This document shows, one piece after another, positions 31,998 through 37,702 of a stretch of DNA of 37,702 nucleotides. The first letter of the stretch is position 1, and the number at the start of each line of letters is the position of its first letter. The notes under the pieces are model-generated. The model searched no databases. It was not told the DNA's origin and worked only from the letters and a program-made list of their open reading frames with translations. The DNA lies in the NCBI GenBank assembly GCA_031376425.1, contig JANMDR010000239.1, forward strand, positions 1 through 37,702, in the 5' to 3' direction. Source of the stretch: JANMDR01 sp031376425. GTDB lineage: Bacteria; Pseudomonadota; Gammaproteobacteria; Burkholderiales; Usitatibacteraceae. The translations under genes and the position numbers were made by a program.

Positions 31998-33439
31998 GTA
32001 AAATTATTGTTTTACGCACATTGAAATTGTCGGCGTTGATGGTATCGGTTTTTTTAACTGGCTGTACCACCGTTGATTTTCAGCAATCGCTCGCTAAAAC
32101 CAATCAGGATGCGTTTACTTTTACGCAAGGCCACCTAAGCTTGGCGCAAAGTGCTGAAGGGCGTGTGGCGCGTTTAAAAGTGACTGAAACGCTATTGTCG
32201 CAACCCTTGAGCCAAGCTGACGCTGTGAAGCTCGCGTTGGTCAATAGCGCAGCCCTGCAGGCGCTGTTGGCACAGCACTGGGCTAACGCATCGCTGGCGG
32301 TGCAAACCGGGCGCATTGCTAATCCCGTGTTTAGTTTTGAGCGAGTCACTACTTCAAGTGAACTAGAATTAGCGCGGCTGTTAACGGTAGGGCTGTTAGA
32401 TATTATCAGCCTGCCGCAGCGCCAACAAAAATCTCAGCGCCAGCTTGAAATCGCGCAACTGCAATTAGTAAGCACAGTGGTTGATGAAGTTACCAAGGTA
32501 CGTAGTGCGTGGGTGAAAGCCGTGGCTGCCACCCAAAATGAGACCTTTGCGCAAAACGTAAACGATGCTGCAAGTGCCAGCGCAACATTGGCGCAACGGA
32601 TGCAGGCCATCGGTAATTTTACAAAACTGCAACGCGCACGCCAGCAAGCGTTTTATGCCGCTGCCGCCAATCAGTGGGCGCTGGCACAGCAAAATACGGT
32701 GATGCAGCGCGAAGCCTTGGTACGGCTACTCGGTTTGAGTGATACCCAAGCCGCACGCCTGCAGCTAGAGGCGCGCTTACCCAATTTGCCCGATCAGCCG
32801 CGCACGGCTAGTGAAGTGAGCCAAACCGCCACGACCATGCGACTCGATGTGCAAATGGCGAAAGCGGAATTTGCGCATATTACTAGCGGACAAAGTTTGA
32901 ATAACTTAACGAGTGTTACCGATATTGAATTAGGTTTGCGTCGAGATACCACTTACGAAATTGCCGATGGTCAGGAAACCACACAGCGAACCACCAAGCG
33001 CGGTTTTGAAGTGGGCATTAGCCTACCCATTTTTGACTGGGGCGATGCTAAGCGTGAAGCCATGACTGCGCAGGCGCTTGCGGCATCGTATCGGGTCGAG
33101 GCAACTACGCTGGCTGCAAATTCATATTTGCGCGAAAGCTATGCAGCGTATCGCACCGCCTTTGACGTGGCAAAACATTATCGCGATGAAATAGTGCCGC
33201 TTAGTAAAGCTATTTCTGACGAAAATGTATTGCGCTATAACGGTATGTTTATTGGCGTGTTTGAGTTATTAGCCGACACCCGCGAACAAATAAATGTGGT
33301 CATGAGTGCCATCAACGCCCAGCAACAATTTTGGTTGGCTGATGCCGCGCTGCAGGCCACTGTAATTGGTAAGCCGACTGCACTAGTGATAGACGTGATG
33401 GCAGCTAACGCTGGCGGGAACGGCGATGCAAAACATTAG
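31994..33439 (+). CDS. TolC/CusC-family outer-membrane lipoprotein
   Basis: A 481-residue outer-membrane efflux protein with lipobox FLTGC (Cys at about 23). Two OEP repeats follow, rich in long helices (LSQADAVKLALVNSAALQAL early, and LRESYAAYRTAFDVAKHYRD late). Such channels form trimers that span the outer membrane and periplasm and work with RND or ABC pumps. No pump or adaptor gene is adjacent, so the partner must be elsewhere or the channel acts differently here. The start overlaps the stop of the preceding gene. Confidence 0.88.
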   Translation: MSKIIVLRTLKLSALMVSVFLTGCTTVDFQQSLAKTNQDAFTFTQGHLSLAQSAEGRVARLKVTETLLSQPLSQADAVKLALVNSAALQALLAQHWANASLAVQTGRIANPVFSFERVTTSSELELARLLTVGLLDIISLPQRQQKSQRQLEIAQLQLVSTVVDEVTKVRSAWVKAVAATQNETFAQNVNDAASASATLAQRMQAIGNFTKLQRARQQAFYAAAANQWALAQQNTVMQREALVRLLGLSDTQAARLQLEARLPNLPDQPRTASEVSQTATTMRLDVQMAKAEFAHITSGQSLNNLTSVTDIELGLRRDTTYEIADGQETTQRTTKRGFEVGISLPIFDWGDAKREAMTAQALAASYRVEATTLAANSYLRESYAAYRTAFDVAKHYRDEIVPLSKAISDENVLRYNGMFIGVFELLADTREQINVVMSAINAQQQFWLADAALQATVIGKPTALVIDVMAANAGGNGDAKH

Positions 33440-33504
33440 AATTTTGGCCGCTAGAAGTGCGCCACCATGCTTGCCACTACATAATCAAACCTAGGATTTA
33501 AATC

Positions 33505-34929
33505 ATGAATTCAAGAAGACAATTTTTTAAAACTGCAGGCATGGCAGGCGCTGCCGCCGTATCAGCAACGGCGGTGAGCCGCGTGGTCATGGCGGCGCTG
33601 CCGGAGCCGGTAATGCAAACCAAGCCCGACACCATGCCGCCCTTATTACCCGAAACCGGTCGTGCTTATAATCCCGTTGTCACGCTCAACGGCTGGACCT
33701 TGCCGTGGCGCATGAATGCGGGTGTGAAAGAATTCCATTTAGTGGCAGAACCGGTCGTGCGGGAAATGGCGCCGGGTATGAAGGCACATTTGTGGGGCTA
33801 CAACGGCCAAAGCCCAGGCCCAACAATTGAAGTCGTGGAGGGTGATCGGGTGCGTATATTCGTCACCAATAAATTGCCTGAGCACACGAGTGTACATTGG
33901 CATGGACAGCGTTTGCCCAATGGCATGGACGGTGTTTCTGGGTTAACGCAAAAATCTATACAGCCTGGCAAAACCTTTGTGTATGAATTTATCGCGCGTC
34001 GTCCCGGCACGTTTATGTATCATCCCCACGCCGATGAGATGACGCAAATGGCGATGGGCATGATGGGCTTTTGGGTAACCCACCCAAAAACTAAAACACA
34101 GAATATCGATGAAGCCCAGCGCGATTTTTGCTTTTTACTCAATGCCTACGATATTGATCCTGGTGCCTATACGCCAAAAATTATGACCATGCTCGATTTT
34201 AATTTATGGTCGTGGAATAGCCGTATTTTTCCGGGTATTGATTCACTCAATGTGCGGCTAAACGACAATGTACGGATTCGTATCGGCAACCTAACGATGA
34301 CCAATCACCCCATTCATTTGCACGGGCATGAATTTACGGTAACGGGCACCGACGGTGGGCCAGTGCCAAAAAGTGCGCGTTGGCCTGAGGTCACCACTGA
34401 TATTGCGGTGGGGCAAATGCGGCAAATAGAGTTTGTGGCTGACGAGTTGGGTGATTGGGCGTTTCATTGCCACAAAAGCCATCACACGATGAACGCGATG
34501 GGGCATGATGTACCAACCATGATCGGCGTAGATCATCGTGATGTGGTGAAAAAAATTACCAACCTCATTCCTGAATACATGGTAATGGGTGAACGTGGCA
34601 TGGCTGACATGGCTGAGATGGAAATGCCGCTACCCGACAATACCGTGCCGATGATGACGGGTGATGGCCCATTTGGATCAGTAGAAATGGGCGGCATGTT
34701 TAGCATGCTTAAAGTGCGCAAAGACCAAAAGCCGGGCGACTATTCCAACCCCGCATGGTATCAGCACCCGTCTGGTACAGTCGCGTTTGAATGGACAGGC
34801 GCGATACCAGATCCGGCCAGATTTAAAGCCGAAGGTGGGCAATCCATGCCTCGCAAAATAATGCCAAAAAATGATATAGAAGTGCAAATACGTAAGCCCG
34901 TAAATTCGACTAATCACAGCAACCATTAA
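33505..34929 (+). CDS. Tat-exported multicopper oxidase
   Basis: A 474-residue copper oxidase with a twin-arginine signal (SRRQFFK, about residues 3-9, then a hydrophobic stretch to about 30). Copper ligands sit in HWHG (131-134), YHPHADEM (172-177), HPIHLHGH (268-275) and HCHKSHHTMNAM (321-332), which include the type-1 Cys at 322 and the trinuclear-site His. A Met-rich stretch (about 355-410: MVMGERGMADMAEMEMP and GGMFSML) follows, typical of cuprous oxidases that detoxify Cu(I) in the periplasm. It is shorter than CopA or CueO. The C terminus is His/Asn-rich. Confidence 0.92.
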   Translation: MNSRRQFFKTAGMAGAAAVSATAVSRVVMAALPEPVMQTKPDTMPPLLPETGRAYNPVVTLNGWTLPWRMNAGVKEFHLVAEPVVREMAPGMKAHLWGYNGQSPGPTIEVVEGDRVRIFVTNKLPEHTSVHWHGQRLPNGMDGVSGLTQKSIQPGKTFVYEFIARRPGTFMYHPHADEMTQMAMGMMGFWVTHPKTKTQNIDEAQRDFCFLLNAYDIDPGAYTPKIMTMLDFNLWSWNSRIFPGIDSLNVRLNDNVRIRIGNLTMTNHPIHLHGHEFTVTGTDGGPVPKSARWPEVTTDIAVGQMRQIEFVADELGDWAFHCHKSHHTMNAMGHDVPTMIGVDHRDVVKKITNLIPEYMVMGERGMADMAEMEMPLPDNTVPMMTGDGPFGSVEMGGMFSMLKVRKDQKPGDYSNPAWYQHPSGTVAFEWTGAIPDPARFKAEGGQSMPRKIMPKNDIEVQIRKPVNSTNHSNH

Positions 34930-34943
34930 GTGAAAGTAAAAAC

Positions 34944-35432
34944 ATGAAAGTGATTTCAGCAGTAATTTTTGTCGCCGCACTTGGCGTGGCGCAGCCACTT
35001 TTTGCCCACAACGAAACAGCGCACGCAAAGCCAGCTGCCACCGTCAAGAAAGAGCAAAAGGATTGGGGCATCGCGGGTGACGTACGCGCAGTAAAGCGCA
35101 CCATCAGCGTAAATATGATGGACACCATGCGTTTTAGTCCCGATAAAATTACCGTCAAGCTCGGCGAAACCGTGCGCATTCGCGTAAAAAACAGTGGTGC
35201 CATGCTGCATGAATTTGTAATCGGCACCAAGGCCGAAAACGCCGCGCACGCCGCCTTGATGATAAAGTTTCCCGAAATGGAACATGATGAACCCTATATG
35301 GCGCACGTGCCAGTGGGTAAAACCGTTGACCTTATTTGGACATTTAATAAACCTGGTGATTTCGAATTCGCCTGCTTAATTGCCGGGCATTATCAATCCG
35401 GTATGGTGGGGTTAATTACGGTAAAAAAATGA
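34944..35432 (+). CDS. Periplasmic cupredoxin
   Basis: A 162-residue secreted protein (signal about 1-21) with one cupredoxin domain (about 55-162). A plausible type-1 site is H89 (MLHEFVIG), C144, H149 and M154 (CLIAGHYQSGM). A His/Lys-rich linker separates signal and domain. It lies 14 bp after the multicopper oxidase gene and may pass electrons or copper to that enzyme, an inference from position. Confidence 0.88.
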   Translation: MKVISAVIFVAALGVAQPLFAHNETAHAKPAATVKKEQKDWGIAGDVRAVKRTISVNMMDTMRFSPDKITVKLGETVRIRVKNSGAMLHEFVIGTKAENAAHAALMIKFPEMEHDEPYMAHVPVGKTVDLIWTFNKPGDFEFACLIAGHYQSGMVGLITVKK

Positions 35433-35486
35433 GTTAGTAAATTTCTTAATGCACGCAGCAGCAACCCAATTTTTTAGGAGACATTG

Positions 35487-36080
35487 ATGAAGCTACAAAA
35501 ATATTTAATCGGCGGCGGCATCGCCGCAGTACTGTTTTCAGCGCAGCTGGTGGCGGCGCAGCATGATGCAAAGCAGCACACGCAGCACATGCACCACGTG
35601 CAGCATGGTGCTGCGCCCACTAGTTACGCTGGTCAACAAGCGCGTGAAATTAAGGCCTTGTCGGCGCAAGAGCAGCAAGATTGGCTCGACGGTAAGGGCA
35701 TGGGCTTAGCAAAGCCTGCGGAATTAAATGGCTATCCCGGTCCAATGCACACCCTAGAACATGCGCAAGCGCTTAAACTCTCTGACGCGCAACGCGAAAA
35801 AACTGAGGCACTTCTGCAACGTCACAAAATGGCGGTGCGTGATCTCGGTAAGCAGTTGATTATAGAGGAGCGAAATTTAGACCTGCAGTTTGCGCAACGT
35901 AAAGCAACTGTTGAGCAGATCAATGTACTGACGGTGAAAATTGGTGCTATTCAGGCGCAGATCCGCGCAGAACACTTGCGTACCCATGTAGAGCAAACTG
36001 CGCTATTGTCCACCGAACAAGTTGCCAGCTATAACGCCTTGCGTGGCTATGGCGGAACAACACAACATCACGCACATTAA
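35487..36080 (+). CDS. His-rich Spy/CpxP-like periplasmic protein
   Basis: A 197-residue secreted protein (signal about 1-23). After a His/Gln-rich segment (HDAKQHTQHMHHVQH) it is all-helical, with two degenerate LTxxQ motifs (LSDAQREK and LLSTEQV) typical of the Spy/CpxP family, and it ends in His residues. Members bind unfolded proteins or metals in the periplasm under envelope stress. ATG 35487 is preferred because TAGGAG lies six bases upstream. It probably buffers copper or guards proteins in this cluster. Confidence 0.75.
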   Translation: MKLQKYLIGGGIAAVLFSAQLVAAQHDAKQHTQHMHHVQHGAAPTSYAGQQAREIKALSAQEQQDWLDGKGMGLAKPAELNGYPGPMHTLEHAQALKLSDAQREKTEALLQRHKMAVRDLGKQLIIEERNLDLQFAQRKATVEQINVLTVKIGAIQAQIRAEHLRTHVEQTALLSTEQVASYNALRGYGGTTQHHAH

Positions 36081-36097
36081 ATGAGGAAAATTTCAAA

Positions 36098-36751
36098 ATG
36101 AAAAATAACAGTAAACCATTGGCGATAGGGCTTTTCGCTGTTTTAATTTCCAGCTTTCAGGCCAGCGCCAACGCGGCAGCCATTGTCGATATTAAATTTA
36201 ACGCCGAAGGTCACTTTAGCCATGAGGTAGAAATGGCGGTAGGTAAAACTATTGAAATATGCGGCCCGTTGAAAGCGGGCGTGGCTATTGATTGGTCATT
36301 CAAAAATTCTGCACCGCTAAACTTTAATATTCACTTTCATAAAGGTGAAGAAGTGTCTTATCCGGTGCAGCAAAAAGGTGCCAGCAACCTAGCGCAAAAA
36401 TTTACGCCTGATACCGCGCAAGATTATTGCTGGATGTGGACAAACCGCAGTTTGCAAGCGGTTAAATTAAACGTTGAATTATCAACCGCACCAATGAAAA
36501 TTGCCGCTGCTGCCATCACTAACGATAGTGATATGACAGCAGGTGAAATCCGCAAAGTCGATAAAGAAACCAAAAAAATTACCATCAAGCATGCGGAAAT
36601 TAAAAACCTAGAAATGCCTGCAATGACGATGGTGTTTCAGGTAAAAGAAGCAGCGCTACTCGACAAAGTGCAGGCAGGTGACAAAGTAAAATTCAAAGCG
36701 GAAAAAATTGGTAGCGCTTATGTGGTGACGGAGTTTTTGACGGAGAAATAG
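36098..36751 (+). CDS. Periplasmic two-domain protein ending in a CusF copper-binding domain
   Basis: A 217-residue secreted protein (signal about 1-26). The N-terminal beta-rich domain (about 28-130; EVEMAVGKTIEICG, FNIHFHKGEEV, YCWMW) looks like a cupredoxin or GOLD-like sandwich but lacks a complete type-1 site. The C-terminal domain (about 147-217) is CusF: H165, M176 and M178 match the Cu(I) ligands, while the Trp that caps copper in E. coli CusF is replaced by M173 (LEMPAMTM). A good GAGGAAA site precedes the ATG. It is the last gene of the copper cluster in view. Confidence 0.82.
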   Translation: MKNNSKPLAIGLFAVLISSFQASANAAAIVDIKFNAEGHFSHEVEMAVGKTIEICGPLKAGVAIDWSFKNSAPLNFNIHFHKGEEVSYPVQQKGASNLAQKFTPDTAQDYCWMWTNRSLQAVKLNVELSTAPMKIAAAAITNDSDMTAGEIRKVDKETKKITIKHAEIKNLEMPAMTMVFQVKEAALLDKVQAGDKVKFKAEKIGSAYVVTEFLTEK

Positions 36752-36935
36752 TTAAGAACTTGGCTTTCCGGGTGCCAGAAGACATAGTTAAGATTTCGTA
36801 ATGTCGCTTGATTTTTTTAGCTACTGCTATAGCTACTTAGCAACTCAGGTAGTATGAGGTTTATTGTCATCAACTCCGCGCCGACATGCTTGACTCCTTA
36901 GCTAATTATGTAACACCCAAATCGGTCAAATTATT

Positions 36936-36961
36936 AGAAAATCCGATATATTGGATTTTCT
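36936..36961 (+). promoter_or_regulatory. Hairpin abutting the TPR start codon
   Basis: AGAAAATCC (36936-36944) and GGATTTTCT (36953-36961) form a perfect 9-bp stem with an 8-nt loop whose last base touches ATG 36962. No Shine-Dalgarno site is visible outside the stem. It could be a translation switch, an operator, or the terminator-like end of the previous unit. Confidence 0.4.
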
Positions 36962-37702
36962 ATGAATGACGTATTAGTCGCGTCAGATCAAGCGCTAGAG
37001 CTTGGTAAAGCCGCGTATATGCAAAATCGATTTGAAGCGGCGGGAGCGCATTTTCGCGAAGCCCTAGGGCTGTACAGGCAAATCGGTAATGTGCTGGGTG
37101 AGGCCAATGCGCTGCAAGGTCTTGGTGAGATCGAAGGCGTTCTTGGTCGCCATGAAGCCGCTCTCAAGCTCTTTAGCGAAGCACAGCGCCTGCATAAGCA
37201 GATCGGTAATGTGATGGGCGAGGCCAATGCGCTGCAAGGGCTAGGTCAAATTGAGCGCATGTTAGATCGCAATGAAGCGGCACGTAGCCATTTTAGCGAA
37301 GCCCAGCGTCTCCATAAGCAAATTGCTAACGTGCTGGGCGAGGCCAATGCAATGCAAGGTCTAGGTCGAATTGAGCGTGCGCTAGGTCGCCATGAAGCGG
37401 CGCGTAGCCATTTTAGCGAGGCCCAGCGCCTGCATAAGCAGATTGGTAGTGTGCTGGGCGAGGCCAATGCGCTGGATGGTTTAGGTCAAAATGAACGCGC
37501 ACTAGGTCGCAATGAAGCAGCACGTACCCATTTTAGCGAAGCCCAGCGCCTGCATAAGCAGATCGGTAATTTGCTGGGTGAGGCCAATGCGCTGGATGGT
37601 TTAGGTGAAATTGAACGTGCACTAGGTCGCAATGAATCTGCACGTACCCATTTTAGCGAAGCCCAGCGCCTGCATAAGCAAGTCGGTAATGTGCTGGGCG
37701 AG
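36962..37702 (+). CDS. TPR-repeat protein, 5' part, continues beyond the window
   Basis: An open frame of 247 codons with no stop before the window edge. After a short N-terminal helix pair it is made of 40-residue tetratricopeptide units with a common core: IGNVLGEANAL, GLGxIERALGRxEAARxHFSEAQRLHKQ. These form helical solenoids used for protein binding, often as the sensor or scaffold part of larger signalling or NTPase proteins. The C-terminal part is outside the window, so no role can be given. The minus-strand frames here are mirror images of the repeats. Confidence 0.85.
   Translation, partial: MNDVLVASDQALELGKAAYMQNRFEAAGAHFREALGLYRQIGNVLGEANALQGLGEIEGVLGRHEAALKLFSEAQRLHKQIGNVMGEANALQGLGQIERMLDRNEAARSHFSEAQRLHKQIANVLGEANAMQGLGRIERALGRHEAARSHFSEAQRLHKQIGSVLGEANALDGLGQNERALGRNEAARTHFSEAQRLHKQIGNLLGEANALDGLGEIERALGRNESARTHFSEAQRLHKQVGNVLGE
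37082..37702 (+). repeat. 120-bp tandem repeats encoding TPR units
   Basis: The motif GGTAATGTGCTGGG-GAGGCCAATGC recurs exactly every 120 bp (near 37085, 37205, 37325, 37445, 37565 and 37685). Units from about 37180 on are very similar at the DNA level, including silent positions, which indicates recent duplication or gene conversion within the gene. Confidence 0.9.

Noticed and set aside
36988..37467. Minus-strand frames opposite the TPR gene
   Set aside because: They are mirror images of the repeats with repeated low-complexity peptides and no independent support.
37082..37702. CRISPR-like array
   Set aside because: The 120-bp repeats are contiguous, coding, and have no spacers; they encode TPR units.

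Overview
The window looks like chromosomal DNA from a mid-GC betaproteobacterium, probably Burkholderiales-like. The evidence is the style of LeuA, the fused CoA-transferase, the BepA-like protease, the SoxXA pair and the copper gene set. I cannot name a genus. No rRNA, tRNA, CRISPR array, integrase or transposase gene was recognised.

Layout. (1) 1-611: non-coding, with a 125-bp imperfect palindrome and a 9-bp tandem repeat. (2) 612-4760, + strand: leuA, an ALDH7-type semialdehyde dehydrogenase and miaA. (3) 4761-8037, + strand: a short possible gene, then a REC/HD-GYP response regulator and a GAF histidine kinase. (4) 8059-18015, - strand: read in transcription order, a BepA-like M48 protease, soxX, soxA, a MacA-like adaptor, a MacB-like ATPase, bdhA, pcp, a fused 3-oxoacid CoA-transferase and aacS. 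The last block turns 3-hydroxybutyrate and acetoacetate into acetoacetyl-CoA. (5) 18159-23245, + strand: moaC, tadA, a wax ester synthase/DGAT with a lysine-rich tail, two alpha/beta hydrolases and a YkvA-family membrane protein.

(6) 23314-27442 is an accessory-looking patch. It holds two paralogous secreted proteins of unknown function, a broken copy of the nearby hydrolase gene, and a secreted subtilisin-like protease interrupted by two apparent frameshifts, one of them at a run of seven G/C bases. (7) 27443-29550, - strand: metY translationally coupled to an alpha/beta hydrolase. (8) 29881-30882, + strand: pbpG. (9) 31028-36751, + strand: a periplasmic copper-handling cluster made of two small proteins of unknown function, a TolC-type outer-membrane lipoprotein, a Tat-exported multicopper oxidase, a cupredoxin, a His-rich Spy/CpxP-like protein and a two-domain protein ending in CusF. 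No RND pump or P-type ATPase lies in the visible part. (10) 36962-37702, + strand: the start of a TPR protein built from near-identical 120-bp repeats, running off the window.

Themes: carbon storage and ketone-body metabolism (bdhA, CoA-transferase, aacS, WS/DGAT, hydrolases), periplasmic redox and metal chemistry (SoxXA, copper cluster), and envelope maintenance (M48 protease, PbpG). The most unusual items are the uncoupled soxXA pair next to an M48 protease, the exporter pair without a permease, the histone-like tail on the WS/DGAT, the doubly frameshifted subtilase beside duplicated genes, the pump-less copper cluster, and the palindrome at the left edge.
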